Origin: Dreissena polymorpha
Lineage: Eukaryota > Mollusca > Bivalvia > Myida > Dreissenidae
Reading direction: 5' to 3'
DNA length: 64,000 nt
Assembly (NCBI RefSeq): GCF_020536995.1
Contig: NC_068359.1
Location: forward strand, 64,892,918 to 64,956,917
A program made the translations under genes and the position numbers. Under the pieces are notes generated by a model. That model did not search any database. It was not told the origin of the DNA and saw only the letters and a list, made by a program, of their open reading frames with translations. Of the stretch, positions 1 to 16,085 are shown one piece after another; the stretch's first letter is position 1, and each line of letters begins with the position of its first letter.

Positions 1-3078
<3,078 letters not shown>

Positions 3079-3540
3079 TTTTTTTTCCTAAAACCCAGCG
3101 CGATATGCGACACTCAAATATTGATTGTCGCTTGATTGTCGCGCGTCGTATTGAGTGTCATATCGTGCGTCGAGAGAATGTCGTGCGTCGAGAGAATGTC
3201 GTGTCGACCTAGTGATTTTTAGGTCGACAGGCGACATTCTCGCGATATATCATATTGAATGTCGCGCGTCGTATCGTGCGTCGAGAGAATGCCGAGAGAA
3301 TGTCGAGTGTCGCGCTCGAAGGTCGACACACGACATTCTCGCGGTATTCAAGCGACATTCTCTCGACGCTCAATACGACGCGCGACAATTCAGTCGACAG
3401 TCAAGATTTTCTGCGACTTTTTTTTCTAAAACCCAGCGCGATATGCGACACTCAAATATTGATTGTCGCATGATTGTCGCGCGTCGTATTGAGCGTCGAG
3501 AGAATGTCGCTTGAATGTCGTGTGCCGACCTCGATACTCA
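3079..3540. repeat. CpG-rich direct and inverted repeat tract
   Basis: A segment starting CTAAAACCCAGCGCGATATG occurs at about 3,090 and again at about 3,426, so the tract is a 1.4-copy tandem of a ~338-bp unit. Within a unit the word GTCGAGAGAATGTCG and its complement CGACATTCTCTCGAC recur, and GTCGCGCGTCGTATTGAG (near 3,137) is matched by its complement near 3,368. The tract can thus fold back on itself. CpG density is far above the AT-rich surroundings. No open frame of note is present; the short open frames here only mirror the repeat. Confidence 0.8.
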
Positions 3541-3778
3541 ACATATCTAAACATGGAATAATATGGCGCGTCTTTTATTACCTAATCAAAGATAATGCAA
3601 CAATATTGAAATGTATAATTCGCATTGTCTACTGCCAAAACAATGAAAAGTTGTTAAAGAAAACATTTATTAAGCGACATCTCGATCGTCAACCATGATG
3701 ATGTGTGTGTAAATTATAGTATTTCATCTTTAAACGTATATTGCTCCAATATCGGTTCTTGGCGGCTTTTTACCAATT

Positions 3779-3994
3779 GAGTTGTGTTCTGAGAAAACTG
3801 GGCGTAATGCATGTGCGTAAAGTGTCGTCCCAGATTAGCCTGTGTAGACCGCACAGGCTAATCAGAGACAACACTTTCCGCTTCTATGGTATTTTTTTAT
3901 TTAAAGTAAGTCTCTTCTACACGAAAATCCAGTTAAGGCGGAAAGTGACACTTTACGAACATGCATTAAGCCCAGTTTTCTCAAAACACAACTC
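3779..3994. mobile_element. MITE family A (GAGCC ends), copy 1
   Basis: Terminal inverted repeats of the type GAGCCGTGTTCTGAGAAAAC, flanked by an AATT duplication on both sides. Inside is a hairpin pairing AGATTAGCCTGTG with its complement. The second internal hairpin present in longer copies is missing. Family A has no coding capacity. Confidence 0.85.
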
Positions 3995-5278
3995 AATTAT
4001 TCTGCGAAGCTGTTATCCCCAATGTTCACCTTGGATTACCAAGATAACCCAAATGAATACACTGCATTCATTCCATTGGCTTATTAAAGCATAATTCCCA
4101 GGAAAATTGGCGTCATCAACGTGTCTATTTCAGCGTCAGTGCTTGGTAAGTAAATCGTCAGTAAAGGACGGAATGTGCTATCAATAAACGCGTTTTTGAT
4201 AACATAATATCGCTTGAGGAGATATCAAATAACAGGACATTTAGAAAAAGACATTTATGAAAACTTACCGGTAAATGCCATTTGTCTTTGATTATGAGAC
4301 AAAACAACCAAAATAGTATAATGCCCATGATAGAATGGAAATGGTTTAGTTATCTATCCACAAGTGTGTGTTATTTGAATGTGTAGAAAGAAACCCGAGT
4401 CTTTATAAAATATCAGTGTACCATGTGTTTCGATGACGAAGAAATCTAATCATAATAAGTCATGTGAGGACACATATAATTTGAACTCGCGTAAGGAATG
4501 TGTATCTACGAACATTGATATGTGGTATAATAAACGTGCACATCATAACAAACATTTCAAACGGTGGATATGCGAATATTAAGTGAAAACAAAAACACAA
4601 CAATACACAAACCATTGTTTTAATCTAATAACTTTAAAAAAAATCACTAAATGTTCTGACTTTATTTAACCTTTATTTCAAAGTAAAGATATACGTCGAA
4701 TAACTTGTTTAAAGATATGTCTTGTATTTTTACAATAAGGAAACTTAAAGACACGTGCTTTTATAGGGCAGTCCTTAGCATCATTTTACTATTGTTAAAA
4801 TCGACCTATCTATATGTTTCGGCCTTGTACAACTGTTTGCAACATGTTACATTTTGGAAAGTGTGTTACTTTATGTAACGTCTGAACTTAACAAAATATC
4901 GGGGGGGGGGGGGGGGGGGTCCAGACAAACAAGCGTCCTTCTACGCATACACTAGCACAGCTTGAATCTAAACGTCTTCACTCCGAAAATGGATGTTTTT
5001 ATTTGAAGAGACACCATTCCACCAGCGCTGACCAGACGCACCAAGTATAACCGAAATATTGGTAACATGTTGAATACTGTTACACGACATGCCTTAAAGG
5101 AATTAGCAACACTATCCCGAGGAAACCGCCATGCCCTAAATATGTTAAATGTTTTAATATGTTACCAAAAATTGTAACACCTATGTGTACAGAAATATTA
5201 AAATAACTTCATAGATAACCTCCAAGTATAAAAACGGATATTGCACCTTATTAGTACCGTCATTGCATAAATACATTT
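3995..5278. other. AT-rich spacer, no gene seen
   Basis: No convincing open frame, RNA gene or mobile element was recognised. The only notable item is a run of 19 G at 4,901-4,919. Confidence 0.6.
4901..4919. repeat. Poly-G homopolymer, 19 nt
   Basis: Nineteen consecutive G residues in an AT-rich stretch. It could be a true slippage tract or a place where the assembly is unreliable. Confidence 0.9.
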
Positions 5279-5533
5279 GGGCCGTGCTCTGTGAAAAGGT
5301 GGTTTAATGCATGAGCGTAAATTGCCGCAAATTTAAGAATCCGCACAGGTTAATCAGGGACGACACTTTCCGCTTTTATGGTATTTTTCGTTTACAGATA
5401 GTCTAATCTTTGAAAAAAAAATCCAGTTTAGGCGAAAGTGTCGTCCCTTATTAGCCTGTCCGGATTGCACAGGCTAATCTGGGACGTCACTTTACGCACA
5501 TGCGTTGTGCCCAGTTTTCTCAGAACGCGACTC
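5279..5533. mobile_element. MITE family A, copy 2
   Basis: Ends GGGCCGTGCTCTG and the complement of GAGTCGCGTTCTGAG, flanked by ATTT on both sides. The left internal hairpin arm has decayed; the right hairpin (ATTAGCCTGTCCGG / CACAGGCTAAT) is intact. Confidence 0.85.
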
Positions 5534-5749
5534 ATTTGATCATTGGTACTGCGGCTTTAGTCGGGTTTTCATTCTGGACCGTAGAACTACTTTTCTTTAG
5601 TGCCTGTTGATGAATCGGCTTCACTGTTCGTAATTCAATTCTTTAATGGGATCTGTTCACGCAAATGTTCTTAATGTTGCAAACTATAAATAAAATATGC
5701 ACTAGATATAAGACAATCTGTAACCGTGTATTACATGTACATCACTCTA

Positions 5750-5932
5750 TAAGTGTATGTTACTTAGTCTGTACACTGTATTTGAATCAATATTTGTATT
5801 TTTTACCTTCATAAACATTACCTAAACAAACTGAAAATTTATTCATTGTATTTAATCACATTACTTTCTAGATAATGTACTCTGTTCTGATCCTGAATAA
5901 AACGCTTGTTTTGTCTTGCCTTGCATAAGCGC
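5750..5932 (+). mobile_element. LINE 3'-end fragment
   Basis: The stretch TAGATAATGTACTCTGT followed by AATAAA and a TTGTCTTG-rich tail matches, on the opposite strand, the 3' end of the LINE fragment at 9,172-10,100 (TAGACGATGTACTCTGT, AATAAA, TTGTC repeats). No coding part of the LINE is seen here, so it is a 5'-truncated copy or a SINE sharing the tail. Confidence 0.6.
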
Positions 5933-6475
5933 GTGCTTAGAATACGTTTGCACCGCCCATTATTATTGCAGGATAGTACTAGCATATGGTTGATTTTCTT
6001 CCGTTTTATGTGTTAGTTTGCGCGTGCGTTATAAGATTATCAAATTATTTTCCCAATCCAAGAGTTCTTATTACTTAACTTTAACACATTAATTAAAGCA
6101 TTTAATCCTTAAAAAGTCGGAAACCGCTTATGGTATAGGTTTAACGATTGGAGTTAGCTAGCAGTTCTTTAGTCTAGAAACGTTGACTAATATATGCATA
6201 CCGGAAAGTCAACCACTAATCTGCTGGTACAAATAAAGCTGACCGATTTATAATCCTTTCGAAATCACACACAGTATCAACCGTTTGTATTTAAATCAGG
6301 CTATGATTGGTTGATATAATCGACCAGCGTTGTTTGTACCGACGGATAAGTGGGGTTTTCTAAACTCGAACGAATTCCAAGATCAGTCTATTGTTTGGTG
6401 TTCAATAATCCGGCTTAAAATAAATTATCGTAATAAACATAGGTCAAACGAGAGCTACATCGTATACAGTTGAAA
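5933..6475. other. Spacer, nothing recognised
   Basis: AT-rich sequence without a supportable gene or repeat. Confidence 0.5.
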
Positions 6476-6667
6476 TGCGTGTTAATGCATGTGTTGTGGT
6501 GTGTGTGAAACTAAATTTTTGCTAAGAAGACACTTTCATGGAACGAAAAATATCATAAAAAAACTAAAGTGTCGTCCCTGATTAGCCTGTGCGGATTACA
6601 TAGGCTAGTCTGGGACGACACTTTCTGCACATGCATTAAATCCTCTTTTTACAGAGCACGGCCCATT
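6476..6667. mobile_element. MITE family A, degraded copy
   Basis: Right half is clear: CTGATTAGCCTGTGCGG, TCTGGGACGACACTTT and the terminal CAGAGCACGGCCC followed by ATTT. The left half has lost its first hairpin and most of the left terminus. Confidence 0.7.
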
Positions 6668-6738
6668 TGCATGCCCCTAAAAATCAATGGAATCCCTTAC
6701 GCGCTAATCAAAAGATTGTGTAAAGGCGCTTACTCAAG

Positions 6739-7047
6739 ACATGTGAAATGCATGTGTTTGTGACATGTGAGATTGATGTGTTTGTGACATGTAAAATTGA
6801 TGTGTTTATGTCATGTACCATTGATGTGTTTGTGGCATGTGACATTGATGTGTTTGTGCCATGTGACATTGATGTGTTTGTGACATGTGATATTGATGTG
6901 TTTGTGGCATGTGCGATTGATGTGTTTGTGACATGTAAAACTGATGTGTTTGTTACATGTGAGATTGATGTGTTTGTGACATGTAAAATTGATGTGTTTG
7001 TGACATATGTGATTGATGTGTTTGTGATAAATGAGGTTGATGTGTTT
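6739..7047. repeat. 24-bp minisatellite
   Basis: About 13 copies of a 24-bp unit containing ATTGATGTGTTTGTGACATG. The unit is a multiple of three, so it leaves open frames on both strands (an IDVFVTC-type octapeptide on plus). Differences between copies cluster at two codon positions. There is no start context, splice signal or known domain, so I treat it as a minisatellite. Confidence 0.9.
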
Positions 7048-7509
7048 CTTCACAACTTATGTTTTTAGTTGGTCCAGATTTTCGCGTTCTTCATTGTAAA
7101 TCACATTCACGCTTGTCTAGCGAAACAATAAATAAATGGACTTTCCTTACATGTTATATGACACACGAATTGCATTTTCCATATGGCCCCATTATAAAGC
7201 TGCAAACTTTCAAAGAATTTTCTTGCATTTCCTATTCATCAATTATTGCAAGATTGGTATCACTTTAAAGATAAATCCGTCTTCTTTCAATACAAATATA
7301 TGGTCTCCAAAACTTAAAAGAAAGTAAATTTTGCCGTCGCAAAATAGAGTTTTGAAACTGAAATTGCGACAAAAGCTCCGTACCGCAATAAACGCACACG
7401 AACGTTCATCTTGAAACGTAATCCCCAATTAAAGGCACGAACATGTTGAATACAGACATCAGATGCAGGAAATTATCACAAAAGCATAGGTGAGATCGCT
7501 CAGTTGTTT

Positions 7510-7690
7510 TTTTAATCCGAGGAGAACAGGCCCGTAGCCAGGGTTTTGAAAAGGGGGGTGCGAATTTTTGCCATCGACGATTGTTATTGAGCAACGAAGT
7601 GGCGAAGGGGGTATGTGCGGGAGGGGGGGGGGACCTCCTGCAATCGGGGGCTTTGGAGGTCCTCCCCCTAGAAAAATTTGAAGGTGAAAC
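7510..7690. repeat. Possible dispersed-repeat fragment
   Basis: Contains GGCCCGTAGCCAGGGTTTTG and GGAGGTCCTCCCCCTAG, words I associate with dispersed transposon ends in marine invertebrate genomes. No inverted-repeat boundary or target duplication could be defined here, so the family is unproven. Confidence 0.35.
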
Positions 7691-9171
7691 GTAAACTACT
7701 GTATTCTGGTATATATACATCATTTTATACGGTGTTTAACCCGACACCAGTATGCGCGCACACACTTTGTTTACGATTGCAACAACAAATTTATAGAACG
7801 TTAAATCAAACAATAAGAACGGTATACAATATCATTATTTATTGGAATCTTGGAATCTTGATAACATTGGTGTGTTTCACCATTCCAACATTCTACCATT
7901 CATAAATCGAGCCAATTAAATGGAAATATTTTTTTTCAAAACAATTGTTTGTCTGCTACTATGGATAGTACCAGAGGATTAGCATTGCTCTAAACGTGCT
8001 AATAGTGTATTGTACAACAAACACTGATTAACAAAACTGGGTCTTCTCTAATCTGCATCAATACTAAAAAGAAATCAAAATGGTATGACTGGTTACTTTA
8101 ATTTTTTTAAACTATTTTTAACAAAAAAGTTATCGTTTTCTAAACGAATTTCAGAAAAAAATAACACTTAAGGCTTCATTAAGACCCTATAACCACAAAC
8201 TACTGGCCCTATGGTCTCAACGTCCTAAACAATGTATTCCGGGACTTCGAAGAAAAAGATGTACTTATTTGACCATTATATGCTAAAGATCCGTCACAGT
8301 TGATGAACATTAAACGTTAACGTCCACCTGATCATATGTTATAACGTTTTAAATTCATTATAACAACTGTTTGAGAGTAGGACATTCCAAGTGTCAAGTT
8401 TGACATAATTAAAACAGTGTGTAAAGTTATGTATGTGGAGCAGAACAGAATGCCATTAAGTGTTGGTAAACTACAAAAAAAGCTACATTGCTTTGTAGAA
8501 ATCATTTGTTCTCTTGTCATTCAACAACATAATTAGCCTGTCTTGAGTATAGCTGATATTTTTGTTGCTGGAAAACCATTTAGGGAATCCGAAAATGGTT
8601 GTACGGGGATATAACAAAAAGACAACGCAGTCTGCCGAAAATGCTGTGCACTATGTGTAATTGTTATAAGTCGTGGCTTCATCATTTTGTTATGATATAT
8701 ATAAAAGTTATGGCTTTAACAGACATTAATAACTATGACAAACGTTACAAAACAATCATTTAGTATCAATGCGAAAACAATATTTAGCGCTGCGCTATTT
8801 TATTTGCATTGAGAAATAGAGCGTGATCGTAATTTATATATTTAAACGATTAAATTAAGATTTTTTTCAACATGCAAACAAGTTGTTCTACTTTACTGAA
8901 ACAAATTAGATTAAAAACCAACAATATATATATCAATTTCAAATATACAACATATATACATTAACCATAATGGTATTTAACTGGGAAAACAAACACGTTT
9001 ACTAAACATTAAATTTAATTAAATGAAATAATTTTTATTTGATTGTTTGCATCAATCGTAAAATCGTGTAAGCCTTTGTATTTCGGTGTTTAATTGCCCC
9101 TTTGTTCTGCATAAACCGATTATCTCGTCTTGATCAGATATTATCAAGACTTAACTAACAGCATGGTGTCA
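7691..9171. other. AT-rich spacer, no gene seen
   Basis: Only short, unrecognised open frames below about 75 codons without supporting context. Confidence 0.5.
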
Positions 9172-10100
9172 TAAACCAAGACAAGACAAGACAAGACACT
9201 TTATTGAGACTTGCACAGAGTACATCGTCTAAATACATCAATAACAAATACATACATGATGTCACGTTATTAACTTTTTGTTTAACATTGTGTTATGTTT
9301 AGATATAGGTTTACAATACATAAAAAATAACATATTTATTTATATATTACTTAATGACAAGTTATAACATTTAATTAAATGCATAACAAGATCAGATATA
9401 ACAAGTATTAGTACAGTATTACAGTGTTTAGGGGGAAAACCCAATGCATACTACAAAATAGTGTTCAAAAATGTATTTCTTGCTTTTAACGCATATTTAA
9501 CATATTTTGCCAACATTAATAGCTCATTTGTGTTATTACCATTTATTAATAGGTGGAATTTATTTACAGATGGTTTATTTTAGTAAAATGGTTTTATATA
9601 TTTCTTTCTGATAGTGGTATATTGAGTACATTTACATACAAAGTGGAACTCATCTTCTAATCTGGTTCGTTACATAATAGGTAATACCGTTCGTTTCTTG
9701 GGGAGTTTTGAGTAGCATATCTACCAGTCTGTATTCTAAGTGGAAGAACTGAAAATCGTAATCGTATGCCCTCAGGGGTTTAGGAATATGATCAAGGTAA
9801 TGTTCATATACAAAAACAAGTTTAAATACACAATACATTTAAATTGATGTAAAAGTAGATTAACATCGACCAAATTCACATCATCAAAAGCACGTGAAAA
9901 TCCATATGTGTCTAACATCCTTTTAACATTAGTAACCCAATTTATATGTCCCTTATTGCTATCTTGCAGGGCTTGTAAATATACACTTTTTATAATAATA
10001 TTATCAGAATTAGAAATTTTAACCATAAACCACTCTGGGTGGTAGACGACAGCGCCATTAAACACGATTGATGACGCCACCATGTCTTCTACTCTTTCTG
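9172..10100 (-). mobile_element. LINE 3' fragment, minus strand
   Basis: Reading the minus strand, about 10,083 down to 9,772 encodes WVTNVKRMLDTYGF and VVYHP words that line up with the C-terminal region of the LINE at 22-25 kb (WITKVRDLLQNTGF, VYGELGRYPL). The frame is broken before the end. A 3' untranslated region follows, ending with AATAAA and about four copies of TTGTC. It is a 5'-truncated, decayed non-LTR retrotransposon copy. Plus-strand open frames here are not genes. Confidence 0.75.
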
Positions 10101-11774
10101 TGTGTATTAAGCAGTCATTTTGGTTGAATAATTAACGCCGACATACTCATATTAACAGTTGCTTAAATTAGATATGTTACATATTGTACAAATTAAAAGT
10201 CATGTCCAATTAAGATTATCAGAAAGTGTACACCGTAAAGATACTATCCCGATTAATTAATAAAAGAAATAAAGCATTTAATTATTATAAAATTTACGAC
10301 GTAAAACACAAGTAACGTATCTAGCGTGAATCGGTTTGTTCAAACGACGTCATTCCGATTCCCGGACAATCGCTCCTACGGACCGTATTAAGATTAAATG
10401 TTACGGCAACAAACGAACGACATCATAAAAACAAGAAATTACGTTTGACAGCCACGGGGGTAAAATATTTAAAAATCTTATATATTTGTCACTCATACTC
10501 ATAACAATCAACTGGTTTATACAACACATGTCAGGGACGAAAAGTGATATATAACAGGGCTGAGTACTGCAGTTTTAGCATTGACTTCCTATATACTTAC
10601 AGCTCTAATGCATTTGCCATTTGAGTAAGTGCTAACTTACAGATTGACGTTTTTTTTATTTATTGAAATATTAATTAGATCTATTTATTTGTTTTAATTT
10701 GATATAATCAAAAACGTAAAAGCGATAGACAATTAGTAAGTAAGTCACGTTTATTAAACCAATCTTGGGTCATAATGAATGGCATGTAAATCACAATGTA
10801 AACGGATAATGCACCAAAATAAAAGAAATACTATAAATCAGATCAGTATGAAGTAAATAAAGCTTGATTTTGATAACACAACTTAAGCTTTCAGTAGGTG
10901 TACCAGGATTTCCTACTAATTGTCCAGCTTCACGTTATTATTATGAATTGACATAGTAGAAATATACAATGTACGAATATGAATGAACTCTAAAAGAACG
11001 ACAATATTAATTACATCAACATCTTCAATGATACTCCCATTATTAGAGAATAAACTTTTTTACCTAGTGTCTCAATGAGAAAGATATGAATGTCGCCGTA
11101 CTCGAACATTGGCCATTTGGTCGGGTCATTTTTTCCAACATCCCGTATGTAATTTATACGGATATTTCATTTAGTCAAACTATTTTGATGTTCTGGTCAT
11201 ATTGGGCATTCGAAGTGCAATCTAACCATTTATAACAGTCAAAAGACATTTCAAACAGCACATTTAATTACTTATCAACTTCCAAATAGGAATGCAATTG
11301 GCGATATGCCAGCAGAGATAGCTCAATCAGCGTTGTTAATCGACCGTATCTAGGGCATTATTTTCACCGTCGCTAAGGTACTGCCCCGTGTGTGCCGTCA
11401 GCGCGATAACAAGAATACTACCTGTCGCTTTAATATGATGGTAGCTGAGAAAGTTTTATTCTTCTTATCCCATCAGCCAATCAGCGCTCAGACGGTAGAA
11501 TACAGGCTCTCGAATTGGAGGTGTATTCGATAGCCCAAAGATTGGAAATATCCATTCGGACAAATAGAAATTATCAGGAATTCAAGCGGCGAAAACGATA
11601 TGTATATCATATGTAATCAATCGGGCAGTTGCTGATCTCCCACTGTTAACCGGCGTTTTCATGCGCTGAGGCAGCGTTGACTTCAATAAAAAAAACATAT
11701 AATTTCTTTGCAAAGTAGAACTGAAAACATGTAAAAAATGAAAAAAAGTCTCTATATTATAGTAGCATTGATAT
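10101..11774. other. Spacer, no gene seen
   Basis: No coding region or repeat family recognised in about 1.7 kb of AT-rich sequence. Confidence 0.5.
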
Positions 11775-12180
11775 ATTAAAGCGACCTTTTCACGTTTTGG
11801 AAAATTGACAAAATAAAAAAAAAAATGTTTCAGATTTGCAAATGTTCGTTGTAGTTATGATGTTGTGAAGAAGCAGTTATACTGAACATTCACCATGCTC
11901 TAAAATATCCATGATATGCTTCTTTTGTCGATTAAAAAACTGAAAAGTATAAAGCCTTACAACGCGAAACGATTGAATAATTTGGAGAGTTCTGTTGTCG
12001 TTATATTTTTGCGTCACTACGAGGATTGCTAATATGAAGGATAAAATGCATCACTTATTTTATGAGCACGGATGGCCGAGTTGTATAAGCATTAGACTTT
12101 TACTACAGGTGTCAGTGGTTCGAGCCAAGTTGCGGGTTGCTTTTTTTCTTTCTTGAATTTTTAGAGGTTAAATAAACACC
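11775..12180 (+). mobile_element. Element family D with internal tRNA-like segment
   Basis: Starts TTAAAGCGACCTTTTCACGT and matches, in the opposite orientation, the element at 55,584-56,310 along most of its length (shared words ACAACGCGAAACGATTG and GAGAGTTCTGTTGT). At about 12,065-12,130 it carries a tRNA-like stretch: an A-box-like TGGCCGAGTTG and a B-box-like GGTTCGAGCC. The 55-kb copy ends in an inverted form of its start, so the family has TTAAAGG..CCTTT-type termini. The right end is not clear in this copy. Confidence 0.65.
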
Positions 12181-14277
12181 TATAGCTAAAAATAAATTTT
12201 GCGATTTAAATTTAAGCAGTTAAGAAGATTTTCAGTAGAAAAACTTTGACAGATTTGAGGTTGTGCTACTTTTTTATGTAAAAGCTCATATTTGCCGTTG
12301 CTTTGAACTGTTATTTTATCTACGTTTATTAATCAAGTATCATTTTTTAATAAATAAAAAAAACTAAAGGCTAAACTAAAATTGATGAATTTATATCTAA
12401 CTGTTCCGGCAATCTTCTTTATATTTCCAAAACGGATCTTTATCTTTATTAAATTCTCCAAATAAATTTAAATTTTATATTAAACTGTAAAATAGGAAAC
12501 AAATATACTGATTTCGCCAAAACGTATTACGGATTTATAATATTAGTAAGACAATGAACGTTTTGAATACACATCTGCGATAGAGGCGCAAACGCATTCC
12601 TATTCTAGGGAGACCATGTCTCCACTGTAGATTAAAAGCGTTCACTGGTATACCTGTGACACCACAAGCCTGCTCTTGTGTAGATACGATTATCAGGATT
12701 AGATGACACGGTGACGCAATTCTTTGTTTAGTGATAGATCTTTGGATAGCCGTGCTTGTCACAAATCAATACTGTCTTTTGTCAACAATTGTGATACCGT
12801 AGAAACAGCAAAACACTGTTTTTTATTTAGATAAAATGTTTGTAATCTTAATTGTGACAATTAAGATTAAATGCTTTCAAATATATTTGTCCGTAATTCT
12901 GCATTCTGTAATAAACAACACGAAGTCGGCCTGAACATGTATTTACTTGACAGGATTAAATTGATATTTAAAATTTGTTTGCCTTTATATTGTATAAATG
13001 GCTTTATATGCCGGACTTATCACCTCTTAACAAGGTTCTTTATAATAGTATTGTTTGTTAGTGGTTTGATTTGAAAATACATGTTTTCTGTATTGGTTTA
13101 GCATGGTAACGACAACTAATCCATTCAAACACAAGTATATAAAGTGTGATACATCCGCAATACATTACCATTTTGCAATTTGCATAAGTGTTTAAACAAG
13201 TGTGTTTGATTTTGATGTAACAGGTAAGAAACCACATTTGATTAATATATTTTTATTTAGCTTAGTTAAGCTTTTAGTTCCATATGACTAATAGTTCGAG
13301 ACAATGAAAATCGTGTAATGTGTATCGTTATAATAAATATTTTAAATACAATTAAGTAAACTAACATTCATTTAATAGCGAGTAACTCTTTCTTAAATTG
13401 GACTTGTTCAGAATGTACTTATGTATAAAAGAAATGGGATGACACATTATTCGTTATCTATGATTGTAGTAATGCAATGCGTATTTGAAGAAATGTATTT
13501 CCAATGATTTTTTTGTGTTTTATACGGTACACTCTGTCGCTTTGCAACGGGGAAAGTAACGCGATAAAGCATGACTTTGGAACAAAATTAAGTTACTTTG
13601 AATATGATAACACATTATAGTATTTCTTTTTATATGTGTATAGATGCATTTTTAAATTTATATAATAAAGTTCTGCTTAAATTTCTTCTTTCAAACGAGT
13701 CAATATTTAGTTTATGCCATTTAACATACTTGTTCTACTTGTATTACTCTAGCATTATCTAATAAGTATTTAAATCATAGCCTTTTTCAATGTTATAAAT
13801 GTTATATATGTATTTGTTATTATAATATTATATAGGACATACAATGAAAAGGTATTTAAAATAAATAATTAAACGCATTTTTTCCTCCTGCTGTTTGAAA
13901 AAAGTGCAATTGAATTTATAGGGTTTAAGTTAAATATAAGTATGGTGCCTGGTAATCTGATTTCCTGATCTATGGCGTTTAAATTAAATTTTTGCAAAAC
14001 AAAATTTGTAGTTTTAACGCGTGTCTTCAATGTCATATATTTTTGGGTTTTCATTCTCTGTTGTTAAAGACACGTTTATGTTGTTTTTAATTAAATATAT
14101 ATATATATATATATCGCTGTAACTTATATGTTGTACATTTTTATTTTTACGATGTCTTCATCCTAAGAATATATAAAAGTAACGGTATATATTTTTTAAA
14201 GCACAAAGTTATAAACTTACAATTATAATTTTAAATTGTCTTCACGTGTAACGTGGTAATTAGCCCGATGTTTATTA
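12181..14277. other. AT-rich spacer, no gene seen
   Basis: No supportable gene. A short TA run lies near 14,098-14,114. Confidence 0.5.
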
Positions 14278-14537
14278 GAGCCTTGTTCTGAGAAAACTGG
14301 GCATAATGCATGTGCGTAAAGTGTCATCCCAGATTAGCCTGTGCAATCCGCACAGGCTAATCAGAGACGACACTTTCCGCTTAAACTTGATTTTCGGTAA
14401 GGAGGGACTTCTTGAAGCTTAAAATACCATAAAAGCGGAAAGTGTCGCCCCTGATAAGCCTGTGCGGACTGCACAGGCTAATCTGGGACGACACTTTACG
14501 TAGATGCATAATGCCCAATTTTCTCAGAACACGACGC
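14278..14537. mobile_element. MITE family A, copy with both hairpins
   Basis: Flanked by ATTA on both sides. Both internal hairpins are present: AGATTAGCCTGTGCAATCCG and GATAAGCCTGTGCGGACTG with their complements. The central spacer is AT-rich and not conserved with other copies. Confidence 0.9.
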
Positions 14538-15344
14538 ATTAATTTAGCTATGAACACATTTATCGAAGAGTAGTAGCTCAATAATTATTACTTTAATATC
14601 AAATACAACATGCAAAACTATTGAATAGATATTCGCTACCGAATACATGGTGTTTGTTAGTAAGATAGGTATTTATGTGACAAACAAGATGGCGACGTCA
14701 ATGCCAAGACTGGTATTCTTCGCCGTGTTACGCGTTTTCTTTAAATGCCGCTCACTTTTCAGCCATATCAGCAAGAAAGTGATAAGCGTTTATTTCGTAT
14801 TAATATTCGCTCTTTATTTTGACTGTACTCGCTACGAATACAGCGGAAGCCGTAATTTTGTTAAAAATTATATCCTCCGCAAATAGTGGGTAATCAAACA
14901 AATTAGCTTTTTTTTTTATTATTTGATGGCAATCACATACATTCATATCACCAATATGCTAAAGATGGGCCTCCCTTCCCTAATTATTACTTTTTGAATT
15001 AGTGCTTGTCAAGGTGAATTGAAATGTTTAAAAACTAATTGTGTGATATAAATTTATGCAATATATTAAGTAAATTAGCACCATTGTTTAAAGCTTTAGA
15101 TTTCATAAATATATGATTGATGAAGAAGAAAAGCAAAATTTTAAAACAAAATCTTTTATTAAGAAATGTATCATAAACAATGTCAGACATATTATATAAT
15201 CATAAAAGTATTTTCTATTTGAACTCAAAATTCCTCTACATTTTCAAAGGAAATTCCTAATAAAATGTTTATAACCTACTTCGCATGTTTACTATCACCA
15301 TCAATAAAGATAAACAATCACAATCTCCTACAACTCCGACATTA
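14538..15344. other. Spacer, nothing recognised
   Basis: One 79-codon open frame at 14,647-14,886 without recognisable domain or context; otherwise AT-rich sequence. Confidence 0.45.
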
Positions 15345-15935
15345 GAATGGACTTTAAAATTGTCTGTATAATAACCGTTTCCGGAGGGTGTTAACGCAAC
15401 TTATTCAGATATTGGGCTAATTTTTGGGCATGTGAGTCTACCTATATGACATACAGATGCAGTGTAAAATTCGTTGGGTCCATTGATTCTTGGCGAAGTT
15501 ATGGGCCTTGGACTTAAAAATGTGTTTGTATACTAACCGTTTCCAGGAGTTTTTTTATGAAACGCTTTCAGATATTGAGCTGGATTTTGGTATGTGAGTC
15601 TACTTACCTGGCCACATATGAAGTGTTATATTCGTTCGGTCCATTGATTTTTGGCGAGGTTATGGGCATTGGACGTAAACAATTCTACATAATAACCGTT
15701 TTCCGGAGGTTCTTTTTGGCGCAATTATTTAAGATATTGAGCTTATTTTTATGCTCCCGGTTGGATGGCACATAACAGTCGATCTGTCTGTCATTTCATT
15801 TTCCGGACTTATTGTAAAATGATTTCCGACGTTGACCTTATTTTTGGCGTATGACTCTATATAATACTGTCTATTTTACATGACTTACAGACTTATAGAT
15901 TGTCTGCGAAGTTATGGGCATTGGACTTGGGATAA
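15345..15935. repeat. ~165-bp satellite, three to four diverged units
   Basis: The order ATAACCGTTTCCGGAG, CAGATATTGGGC, GTGAGTCTACCTA, GGTCCATTGAT, GAAGTTATGGGC..TTGGACTT recurs at about 15,365, 15,535, 15,692 and, more diverged, to 15,935. This gives a tandem period of about 160-170 bp. The third and fourth units are strongly diverged. No coding role is seen. Confidence 0.8.
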
Positions 15936-16085
15936 GAAACTTATAGGTTAAAATGAATGACGATTATCCTAATCACCTATTTAAGTTTAATTTTATGTGC
16001 GAGGTGATCTTCTCTGTGTAGGCTTATTTTTATTTTTATTTTAATATTTCCATCTGACTCTTCATACTGTCTTTTCCAGGCAATC

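Noticed and set aside
6748-7068. 106-codon open frame IDVFVTC repeats
   Set aside because: Also open on the opposite strand; best explained by a 24-bp minisatellite.
12062-12130. Functional tRNA gene
   Set aside because: A- and B-box-like words are present but stems do not pair well, and the same segment recurs inside element family D.
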